This document shows positions 54,942 to 64,000 of a stretch of DNA of 64,000 bases, piece after piece. Under the pieces are notes generated by a model. It saw nothing but the letters and a program-made list of their open reading frames with translations, searched no databases and was not told the DNA's origin. The position numbers and the translations under genes were made by a program. The stretch's first letter is position 1. Each line of letters opens with the position of its first letter. Source of the stretch: Lachnospiraceae oral taxon 107 str. F0167 (lineage in GTDB: Bacteria > Bacillota > Clostridia > Lachnospirales > Lachnospiraceae); contig GL890590.1 of the NCBI GenBank assembly GCA_000209465.1, positions 47,509-111,508 on the forward strand, read 5' to 3'.

Positions 54942-56339
54942 ATGAAATTAGAGTATAAAAAGCGGATATATTGGTTGCTTAGGTTTATACTGATTGTATG
55001 TGTAGTCAATGTGCTGACAGGATTCTATGAGATGTGTAGTACAAGCAAAAACGCAAATGCAAACCAAATCATATGGAAGGGCAAGAGATATAATAAGGAC
55101 GAGACCGGATATCACAGTATAGATGAGATTAAATATTTGGTGGATATACCGACAGATTGTGATGTAAAAGATATTTGGGCGGTGGCAAGTTATTATGCAA
55201 AGAATGACAGTGAGTGTGACACAAGACTGAAGGAACTTAAGAATATATATGATGAAGGGGGAGTAAAGGCTATCGTAGATGATATCATGTCTAAAGATGT
55301 AGGAGATGATAAAAAAACTATGATGGAGTACCTGATAGTGGACGGTTGCCTAATAAGAAGTCTTGGTAACGACACGGAACTGCTTGATAATGTTCTTGAA
55401 CATTGCTATGAACGTGACTATGGATTCATGGGATATAAAAGGTATATTAATATCGGAAATAAGCTCTATAAAAAGAACGGGAAGATTGAAAGAATCATAG
55501 AAGCATTTGAAACTTTAAGCAAATATACAATTGATCGTGCAATTGTGATGCCCAAATCAGAAGATGGGTATGAAAGTGCAACTGAAACGGTATACTATCA
55601 TCGTATGATACAACTATTCCAGACATTCTCAAGTTTATTATATTTTGATGATAATCTTTTAGCAGCAAAATCATATCCCGGGATGGATAATAAGAATTAT
55701 GTTGTCAGGGCATCTATAAAAGAAAATTATGATATTGTATTATCCTACAAAAAATACAGATCATTTATAGATCTTGGACATATCAGTATATACGGAAGAT
55801 ATAAGAATCTGAATATGATAATAAAGAGTGTATCAATTAGAGATTTGGATGATTTTGATATTACAAATTATATATCATTAAAAAGTCCTGCAACTGATAT
55901 GGTAAATGATAAGTTAGTCAGTCTAAAAATTGTATCTGAAATTTTTAGACTTTATGGTACATATGTGATTGTATATGATTCGGATATACATACGCTTGAG
56001 GGCTTAAGCTACGGATTTTATCCTGTACTTCCGGTGTATAGTTACTTTGATATATACAATGTAGTTGCATCTCCTGACAGTCACTATGTAGATACAATAG
56101 AGGCTATAAAAAATTTCAATACAAATTTTTCAAAAGGTGGTTATTTGGAAGAGTTTGCAAATGATGTCGGCTATGATGAGAATAATCAACTGACATTGGA
56201 AAATTTCGGCGAGAAGATAGATGAACTTTGCAATATGGAAGAGAAAATTTATAGATTTTTGTATATAGGATATAATATTGGTATAGATAGTATTGTAAAT
56301 GATTTTACCGGAAGAGAACCGTTGCATAAGAAAGATTAA
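54942..56339 (+). CDS. Family C protein, copy 1 (465 aa)
   Basis: ATG 54942 follows AGGAGAGGCATAT; the longer frame from 54888 overlaps family B and is rejected. It has a basic N-terminus, one hydrophobic segment (YWLLRFILIVCVVNVLTGFYE), then a long soluble part: DVKDIWAVASYYAKNDSECD, YLIVDGCLI, EAFETLSKYTIDRAI and, near the end, NFNTNFSKGGYLEEFANDVGY. I do not recognise the family. It is not obviously an enzyme. The C-terminal segment is the best conserved among the three copies, so it may contact a common partner. Confidence 0.7.
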   Translation: MKLEYKKRIYWLLRFILIVCVVNVLTGFYEMCSTSKNANANQIIWKGKRYNKDETGYHSIDEIKYLVDIPTDCDVKDIWAVASYYAKNDSECDTRLKELKNIYDEGGVKAIVDDIMSKDVGDDKKTMMEYLIVDGCLIRSLGNDTELLDNVLEHCYERDYGFMGYKRYINIGNKLYKKNGKIERIIEAFETLSKYTIDRAIVMPKSEDGYESATETVYYHRMIQLFQTFSSLLYFDDNLLAAKSYPGMDNKNYVVRASIKENYDIVLSYKKYRSFIDLGHISIYGRYKNLNMIIKSVSIRDLDDFDITNYISLKSPATDMVNDKLVSLKIVSEIFRLYGTYVIVYDSDIHTLEGLSYGFYPVLPVYSYFDIYNVVASPDSHYVDTIEAIKNFNTNFSKGGYLEEFANDVGYDENNQLTLENFGEKIDELCNMEEKIYRFLYIGYNIGIDSIVNDFTGREPLHKKD

Positions 56340-56341
56340 AA

Positions 56342-56400
56342 GGGAATTTCCGAGAGCGATAGTGTTTATAAACCGGGTTTTATGGTTAGGAGAGACATAG
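56342..56400 (+). pseudogene. 3' end relic of family B between two C genes
   Basis: The 59 bases before the second C gene (GAATTTCCGAGAGCGATAG... to GGTTAGGAGAGACATAG) match the last codons of family B copy 2 and its spacer before C copy 1 (54886-54941). It marks the joint of a tandem duplication of the unit B-end plus C. Confidence 0.75.
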
Positions 56401-57771
56401 ATGAAATTAGAGTATAAAAAGCGGATATATTGGTTGCTTAGGTTTATACTGATTGTATGTGTAGTCAATGTGCTGACCGGTATGTATGAGGTATTTATTT
56501 CTAATTATAATGTGATAGCAAACCAAATAATATGGAAAGGTGCAAGATACAATTGGGATGGAAATATATACCACAATATAGACGAGCTTGAAAACTTATC
56601 CGAACTTCCAAAAGAGTGTGATATAAGGGATATTTGGGCGGTAGCAAGTTATTATTCAAAGGATGATGCCGAGTGTGAGTCAAGGCTTAGAGAACTTGAA
56701 AAGATAAATGATGAACAAGGTGAAAAGCAAGTCGTAGAAAATATTCTTGAGCATGATTTAGGCGATGATAAGAAAACAAGAATGGAATATCTTATAGTAG
56801 CAGGAATCCTGACAAAAGATTTAGATAAAGGCACAGAATTATTGAATACTGCATTAGACTATTGTTTTGACAGAGATTTTGGAGTACTTGGTTATAAAAG
56901 ATATATTGATATTGGAGATAAGCTGTATAGAAAAAATGAAAAAGTAGAAGAGATTATTAAAGCGTTTGAAATTTTAAGCAAATATACGGTTGATTATGTG
57001 GAGGGTATAGATAAAATAGTGGATGAAGACCGGAGAGATACAGATATAAGATACTACCACAATATGATACAGCTGTTTCAAACATTTTCAAGTATAGAAC
57101 AATTTGATAATAATCTTATAATGGCAAAATCACATAGCGGAGATAATAAGAAATATATTATACGGGCAGTTAAGGGTGATAGTAGAGATATTTCATTGTA
57201 TTATACAATGTATAAAGCATTTATAAAGTTTGGAAATGTAAATGTATATGGCAGGTATAAGAATTTAAATATGCGTATATATGGTGTAATGATTGGATAT
57301 TTGGATGTTCGAGATGTAACAGATCATATTTCACTGAAATATTTGTCGACACTGACATTTATTAGAAGGCTTTATCGTTTAGAATCGACTTCTGATATTT
57401 TCGAACTTTGTGCCACATATACAGTTGTATATGATACGGATATGCATTTAATTGAGGGAACAGCTTATGCTGTTTACCCAACATATAAAATATTGACTCG
57501 CCATAGGCCTGTAGATGTAAATTATACAAAGGACGCTATAAGGAATTTTAATACAAATTTTTCAAAAGGCGGATATTTTGGTGAGTTTGCAAATGAGGTG
57601 GGATATGATGAAAACAATCCTATTAATGAAGAAAATTTTGGTGAAAGATTAGTTGAAATATTTAATATGGAATATAAATGTTATGAAGTTATAGGCTTAG
57701 AGTACGGTTTTGACTTTAAATGTATTACCTTAGATTTGAGTGGGAAAGAACCGTTAAAAAGAGAAGATTAA
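56401..57771 (+). CDS. Family C protein, copy 2 (456 aa)
   Basis: The N-terminus is identical to copy 1 for about 28 residues (MKLEYKKRIYWLLRFILIVC...), then diverges, with MYEVFISNYNVIANQIIWKGARYNWDGN (quoted in part). The middle is rather different from copy 1, whereas NFNTNFSKGGYFGEFANEVGY is retained at the end. This sharp change from identity to divergence points to recombination within the gene. It ends EPLKRED, before a spacer homologous to the one before glpK. Function unknown. Confidence 0.7.
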   Translation: MKLEYKKRIYWLLRFILIVCVVNVLTGMYEVFISNYNVIANQIIWKGARYNWDGNIYHNIDELENLSELPKECDIRDIWAVASYYSKDDAECESRLRELEKINDEQGEKQVVENILEHDLGDDKKTRMEYLIVAGILTKDLDKGTELLNTALDYCFDRDFGVLGYKRYIDIGDKLYRKNEKVEEIIKAFEILSKYTVDYVEGIDKIVDEDRRDTDIRYYHNMIQLFQTFSSIEQFDNNLIMAKSHSGDNKKYIIRAVKGDSRDISLYYTMYKAFIKFGNVNVYGRYKNLNMRIYGVMIGYLDVRDVTDHISLKYLSTLTFIRRLYRLESTSDIFELCATYTVVYDTDMHLIEGTAYAVYPTYKILTRHRPVDVNYTKDAIRNFNTNFSKGGYFGEFANEVGYDENNPINEENFGERLVEIFNMEYKCYEVIGLEYGFDFKCITLDLSGKEPLKRED

Positions 57772-57787
57772 TGTAGAGGGTGCAAGT

Positions 57788-57811
57788 ATGGCTGAATATA
57801 TTATGACTTTT
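57788..57811 (+). pseudogene. glpK: 5' relic of glpK at a duplication joint
   Basis: ATG 57788 reads MAEYIMTF, against MAEYIMAF for intact glpK at 61526; the 30 bases before it (TTAATGTAGAGGGTGCAAGT) also match those before glpK. After 8 codons homology ends and toxin 3' sequence begins. Confidence 0.8.
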
Positions 57812-57816
57812 TTATA

Positions 57817-57999
57817 CGGGAAATATCGGCAATAATAGTAGGAATTTTTAACTTTGATGAAGACAGAGAAATGTGGAAAGGATTTGTTAAAACTGCGGAG
57901 TTTTATGATTTTAATAAGGACAAGATAAATGATAACCGGTGCCTTGATTTGGTGCATCGTAATGCTGTGATGAAATGGACTGGAGGTAATAGAAACTAA
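57817..57999 (+). pseudogene. 3' end relic of an Rhs-DUF4474 toxin gene
   Basis: The frame ending in TAA 57997-57999 reads IIVGIFNFDEDREMWKGF and then TAEFYDFNKDKIND and CLDLVHRNAVMKW, matching the last 60 codons of the toxin at 46351 (VGMVDFDEERAMWREF, TAEFNDINEDKIND, CLDLVHRNAVMKW). The TAA overlaps the L copy 4 start, as in the intact case. Only the end of a second toxin remains. Confidence 0.85.
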
Positions 58000-58574
58000 T
58001 GAAATTAAGGTATGGCATAGGGGTTATAATGATGTGCTTATTAACAGGTTGTAGTGGCATAGTAAATATCATAAGCCATGTAAAGGATTCAGATAAAATG
58101 GCATATAATTATATATTTGGTGATTCTGTAGTAGTAAATGAGTATATAGAAAAGGTTGTAAAAGCTTTAAATACTAATGATAGAGAGCTTTTGGCAAGTC
58201 TATTTCCGGAACATGCTAGGAGCAAGATAGACAACTTTGATGAAAAGATAGATCGAATTATTAAGGAAAATAAGATGTGTCCAGGCACTATTATAAGATA
58301 TAAACTTAATGAAAATAACAATTACCAATCAAGTGCTGATAGGGGAAAGGTGCAAAGAGTTGTATATGCTAATACTACTATAGAGTTTGCAAAGCCGGTG
58401 GATGGTGAGGCGCAGAAAACCTGTTATAAAATAGCTATGGAAATTATACCTGTAGATGACTTTAATAAAAATAATGTAGGTATAGCTACATTTGCAATAG
58501 GTTATGGAGATTTTAATACAAATGACATAGATAAAGAAAAAGATGGATATGATATATATGCATTTGGGCATTGA
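57999..58574 (+). CDS. Family L lipoprotein, copy 4
   Basis: A 191-residue lipoprotein with lipobox LLTGC near residue 16. It shares NTNDRELLASLFPEHARSKID and the KEKDGYDIYAFGH end, while the rest is the most divergent of the L copies. Its ATG overlaps the stop of a toxin relic, the same position as L copy 1 after the Rhs gene, which supports a toxin-linked (immunity) role. Confidence 0.75.
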   Translation: MKLRYGIGVIMMCLLTGCSGIVNIISHVKDSDKMAYNYIFGDSVVVNEYIEKVVKALNTNDRELLASLFPEHARSKIDNFDEKIDRIIKENKMCPGTIIRYKLNENNNYQSSADRGKVQRVVYANTTIEFAKPVDGEAQKTCYKIAMEIIPVDDFNKNNVGIATFAIGYGDFNTNDIDKEKDGYDIYAFGH

Positions 58575-58590
58575 TTATGGAAGGAAAAGA

Positions 58591-58884
58591 ATAGAAATTA
58601 AGTCAAATATTGCCGGCATGGTAAAAACGATAAACAGGTATGATAGATTTTAAGATACATTGCTTGAGACCAGAAAGGAACTTGTGGATATTATGACAGA
58701 TGTGGATGATTATCGGAGTGAAAGAAGTGGTGATAGTTTTAAATATATTTGTTGGTATTTAAAACTTTTATTGGATATAGGAAGTGACGAGTTTAGTAGT
58801 TTGAGAGATAAGATTGATTATGCGAAAGAATCTATGTATGACAATGATTATGATCTTTCAAGTCAGATGGTTCCAAGGAAGTAG
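58591..58884 (+). pseudogene. Family X copy 3, lost start and in-frame stop
   Basis: The frame of 97 codons has the same length as X copy 1. It reads IEIKSN where copy 1 has MEIKSN (ATG to ATA), and a TAA interrupts it after NRYDRF. Beyond that TRKELVDIMTDVDDYRSERSG and SFKYICWYLKLLLDIG (in two parts) remain. The W of the W-x-G turn is also gone (YRSERSG). Probably non-functional. Confidence 0.8.
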
Positions 58885-58891
58885 GAAAAAT

Positions 58892-59479
58892 ATGAGAAAG
58901 CTTTTAATTTTTTTACCAATATTTATACTATCATTGTCAGGATGTTCCAAAGCACAGAGTAATGTTAGTGAGAGTGAAGTAACAGGGGAGTACAAGGTTG
59001 TTCCTGAGGAAAAAGAGTATAAGGATAAGGTTATAGATGCGCTGGAGAATAATGATATAGATTCTATGAAATCACTATTTTCAAAGAATGCGAGAGATAA
59101 TATTGAAGATTTTGATTTTAATATTGCATTGTTGATGAAAAAGTTTACAGACGAATTCGTAAGTGCAAAGTACGATAGAAGACTACCTTTAGTTACAGAA
59201 GATAAGGATAGGGGAATAAAGCGAATTGAAACATATTATGTAGTTGAGAGTAAAAGAGGAAATGAGAAGCTCTCACCACGATTTATGTACATTCAAGTTG
59301 TAGTTAAGGATGATGAGGATCCTGAAGAGATAGGTATCAGCTCTATGATGTTTTCACCTGAGATTTGGCAGATTACTATGGATGACAGCAATAGAGGATA
59401 TTATCTGTGGGTGGATAATCCGTTTTGGGCTGACTATGTAGATCCTGATGAGGTTATGATCACAGAAAGTGAAAAGTAA
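58892..59479 (+). CDS. Family W DUF5104-like lipoprotein, copy 3
   Basis: ATG 58892 follows GTAGGAAAAAT and gives 195 residues with lipobox SLSGC; the longer frame from 58814 overlaps the X relic and is rejected. The mature part is like copies 1 and 2 (SLFSKNARDNIED, LVTEDKDRGIKRIETYYVV), and the DNA of the last third (from GAGGATCCT to TTTTGGGCTGA) is almost the same as copy 1. It sits in a second L-X-W module. Confidence 0.75.
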   Translation: MRKLLIFLPIFILSLSGCSKAQSNVSESEVTGEYKVVPEEKEYKDKVIDALENNDIDSMKSLFSKNARDNIEDFDFNIALLMKKFTDEFVSAKYDRRLPLVTEDKDRGIKRIETYYVVESKRGNEKLSPRFMYIQVVVKDDEDPEEIGISSMMFSPEIWQITMDDSNRGYYLWVDNPFWADYVDPDEVMITESEK

Positions 59480-59490
59480 TATTATTGTTT

Positions 59491-59523
59491 AGAACCCCTA
59501 TGTGAAAAGGCATAGAGGTTCTT
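59491..59523 (+). terminator. Degenerate stem-loop after W copy 3 (repeated element)
   Basis: AGAACCCCTATG and CATAGAGGTTCT, a changed version of the elements at 52140 and 53633, followed by TTTTAATA. Confidence 0.55.
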
Positions 59524-59666
59524 TTAATATATAAAAATAATGTGGCAGGTAATATTCGATACCTGATTTTTAATAAAAACATTGAAATATGTTAAAAATA
59601 TTTATAGAATAAACATATAATAACAACTGAAAGACATGTGATTTTATATAGGAAGGGGGCATAAAT

Positions 59667-60125
59667 ATGAGCTATACAATAACATTTTATTTAGGCATAT
59701 TCATAATTATTCTTTTATTTTTAATGGAAGGAATAGCATTTTTTAAAGATGAAGAATTTTTGAGAGCTGTGAGAGATACTATGGGTAAAGACCGTATGTC
59801 TTTGGCAAAAAGACGAGAAAAGCCTATAAAGGGTATTATTTGGAAAAGGTCTTTGAGGAAAATGAACTTTCTGTCTATAAATTTTAAAGACTATCATGTG
59901 AAAGATATCACTGATTTGCAACATTTTAAGAATGTAGAAACTATAATACTGACATATATGGGTGATAATGAGGAAGATATCGGCATATATGAGGAAGAGA
60001 AAATACTTGAAAATGTGCATTATTTGAAGAGCCTTAAAAAATTGAGAAGGATACAGCTATATCATTTGAAGATAAATAGTGATGTAAAAGCAATATGCCC
60101 GAATGCGAGAGTATTTATAGACTAG
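59667..60125 (+). CDS. Family B membrane-anchored LRR-like protein, copy 3
   Basis: A 152-residue copy, close to copy 2: FLRAVRDTMGKDRMSLAKRR, GIIWKRSLRKMNFLSINFKD, then YHVKDITDLQHFKNVETIIL and an ending LYHLKINSDVKAICPNARVF. The hydrophobic N-terminus (TFYLGIFIIILLFLMEGIAFF) is variable, the rest conserved. The ATG follows AGGAAGGGGGCATAAAT. Family C copy 3 follows 22 bases later, repeating the B-C order of 54.5 kb. Confidence 0.7.
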   Translation: MSYTITFYLGIFIIILLFLMEGIAFFKDEEFLRAVRDTMGKDRMSLAKRREKPIKGIIWKRSLRKMNFLSINFKDYHVKDITDLQHFKNVETIILTYMGDNEEDIGIYEEEKILENVHYLKSLKKLRRIQLYHLKINSDVKAICPNARVFID

Positions 60126-60147
60126 TTTTTGTATAGAGGAGGGGTAT

Positions 60148-63022
<2,875 letters not shown>

Positions 63023-63027
63023 AGATA

Positions 63028-63086
63028 CAGGCTTTTATTTTATACTCCCGACAGGGGGGATTACAAATAAAAGCCTGAATTTTTTT
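63028..63086. terminator. Terminator between glpK and the chorismate mutase gene
   Basis: CAGGCTTTTATTT (63028-63040) and AAATAAAAGCCTG (63065-63077) form a perfect 13-pair stem; seven T follow on the plus strand, A-rich on the other side, so both converging genes may use it. Confidence 0.88.
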
Positions 63087-63366
63087 AGGGATTTTCTTGA
63101 TGAATTATTTTTTGTTGTAAATCTTTGCTGATTTCCATGACCTCTTTGATAAAGGCGGCGGCACTGTCGGTATAGTCATTGTTTTTTATGATTGATTTTA
63201 CCTTGGATATCACGATATCTTCCCTGCCTTGATTTAATATGGGGAGATTATTTTTTTGCTTATACTTTGCAATATCACATACTACATCCATTCTTTTTTC
63301 AAAGAGGGCAATCATTTCTCTGTCTATAGTATCAATTTTCTCACGCAGATTTTCTAATTCATTCAT
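63085..63366 (-). CDS. aroQ: Chorismate mutase, AroQ type
   Basis: A 93-residue all-helical protein that converts chorismate to prephenate for phenylalanine and tyrosine synthesis. Expected active-site positions are visible: the arginine in NLREKIDTID, the arginine in FEKRMDVV, the lysine in IAKYKQKNN, and a late glutamine in ISKDLQQKI. It follows an AAAGGAGTATAT ribosome site. Monofunctional short AroQ proteins are common in Clostridia. It stands alone. Confidence 0.88.
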   Translation of the reverse strand: MNELENLREKIDTIDREMIALFEKRMDVVCDIAKYKQKNNLPILNQGREDIVISKVKSIIKNNDYTDSAAAFIKEVMEISKDLQQKIIHQENP

Positions 63367-63517
63367 ATATACTCCTTTGATTAGTAGAGGTTTTAAATCT
63401 TATAACTATTTTATCACAATATAGTATAATGGCAAAAGCATTATATTGGAGTTAAATAATTATAATAAATATTGAAGGCTTTGATACAGGCATGCTATAG
63501 CCCCGTCTTCCGTCGAA

Positions 63518-63677
63518 GTACTATGAAAGTTCCGACGTTTTAAATTTCTAATAAACTATTTGATTTTGTGCAATTCTTTTAAAGCCTTTATTTTAAAGGC
63601 TTTTCTGACATAAAAAATATTTTAAAAAATTTGAAAAAATTTTTAGAGTATGTTATAATCATAGTACTTCATAGTAC
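63518..63677. repeat. Inverted and direct copies of TCATAGTAC near the transposase
   Basis: GTACTATGA (63518-63526) is the exact reverse complement of TCATAGTAC, which occurs twice in tandem at 63659-63667 and 63669-63677, directly after the -10 box of the transposase promoter. These may be transposase- or repressor-binding sites. The left end of the element probably lies near 63490-63510, but I cannot fix it without a second copy. Bases 63367-63517 show no gene. Confidence 0.5.
63631..63659 (+). promoter_or_regulatory. Probable transposase promoter
   Basis: TTGAAA (63631-63636), 17 bases, TATAAT (63654-63659), 37 bases before the transposase ATG. Confidence 0.65.
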
Positions 63678-63696
63678 TTTACTTTTAGAGGTGTTT

Positions 63697-64000
63697 ATGG
63701 CTTATTTTTTGAGAAAAGAAAAGAAGAAAAAAGGTACTTATCTTCAGATGTATGAATCATTTTGGGATAAGGATAAAAAACAACCAAGAACAAAAAATGT
63801 AAAATCTTTTGGTTATGTTGAGGATTTGATTTCATGTGAGATTCCGGATCCTGTTAAATTTTACAGCGACTATGTAAAAGAGCAAAACGAGAATAGAACA
63901 AAAGTTCTTTCTGAAGAATACCGTCCTCGTGCATTTTCCACCCCTGTTGAACTTAATATAGGACACTTCTTGCTCTACTCATTAATTGATGAGCTTGATG
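63697..64000 (+). mobile_element. IS1634-like transposase, 5' part (cut by window edge)
   Basis: The frame from ATG 63697 stays open for 101 codons to the window end. It begins MAYFLRKEKKKKGTYLQMYE and continues SFWDKDKKQPRTKNVKSFGY, VEDLISCEIPDPVKFYSDYV, the characteristic N-terminal part of IS1634-family (IS4-type DDE) transposases. The GTGTTTATGG start region has only a modest ribosome site (TAGAGG). The catalytic DDE residues lie beyond the window. Confidence 0.85.

Noticed and set aside
57754..57957. Minus-strand frame at the glpK/toxin joint
   Set aside because: Mirror of the toxin 3' relic on the plus strand; no independent support.
5045..58740. TAA/TAG read as sense codons (recoding) because four genes have in-frame stops
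   Set aside because: Most genes here end normally in TAA or TAG, and no suppressor tRNA or recoding signal was seen; mutation or sequencing error is simpler.

Overview
The window looks like chromosomal DNA of a low-GC Gram-positive anaerobe of the Clostridia, most likely a Lachnospiraceae member; an oral Lachnoanaerobaculum-like organism is a guess from overall gene style. The evidence is the AT-rich sequence, strong AGGAGG-type ribosome sites, a Gram-positive LexA box (CGAAC-N4-GTTC), choline-binding-like cell-wall repeats, YD-repeat toxins with a DUF4474-like tail, and many lipoproteins.

Layout. 1-2.5 kb: the end of one ABC exporter half and a complete second half. 2.6-2.9 kb: an orphan BrnA-like antitoxin behind a consensus promoter, with only the last codons of the toxin brnT left. 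3.1-4.2 kb: prfB (RF2) with its programmed +1 frameshift. 4.3-6.8 kb (minus strand): an RloA/RloB (AbiL-like) defence pair, rloB carrying an in-frame TAA, plus an unknown third gene. 7.1-8.2 kb: rpsF-ssb-rpsR. 8.4-23.9 kb: a surface region with two cell-wall-binding-repeat proteins, a HIT hydrolase, a rhomboid protease and two giant paralogous surface proteins (about 2,093 and 1,519 aa). 24.1-26 kb: rpsB-tsf. 26-29.2 kb: a small protein, a PHP phosphoesterase, a MATE exporter and an EamA transporter. 29.3-33.4 kb (minus strand): a HEAT-repeat lipoprotein, a dicarboxylate/amino-acid symporter and a cysteine desulfidase gene broken by a TAA. 33.5-41.8 kb: LexA-box uvrB, a split ThrE exporter, xylB, bcp, yaaA, a prolyl-tRNA deacylase and a Y-family polymerase.

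42.5-61.5 kb is the accessory region: a polymorphic-toxin locus made of an Rhs/YD-repeat protein with a DUF4474-like C-terminus, a lipase-like N-terminal toxin fragment, and tandemly repeated small genes in at least six paralogous families (here called A, B, C, L, W and X). Gene order is repeated: toxin 3' end, L lipoprotein, X (WXG100-like), W lipoprotein, B (LRR-like), C, glpK. Relics at the joints (a glpK 5' end fused to a toxin 3' end, toxin starts reduced to 16-30 codons, a B 3' end between two C genes, an X gene with a central deletion) record repeated tandem duplication, toxin loss and gene conversion. I infer a decayed toxin/immunity array in which the putative immunity genes outlived their toxins. 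Intact glpK, a minus-strand chorismate mutase and the start of an IS1634-like transposase close the window.

Four genes carry in-frame stops within otherwise readable homology (rloB, cyuA-like, one A copy, one X copy); some may be assembly errors. I saw no tRNA, rRNA or CRISPR array.
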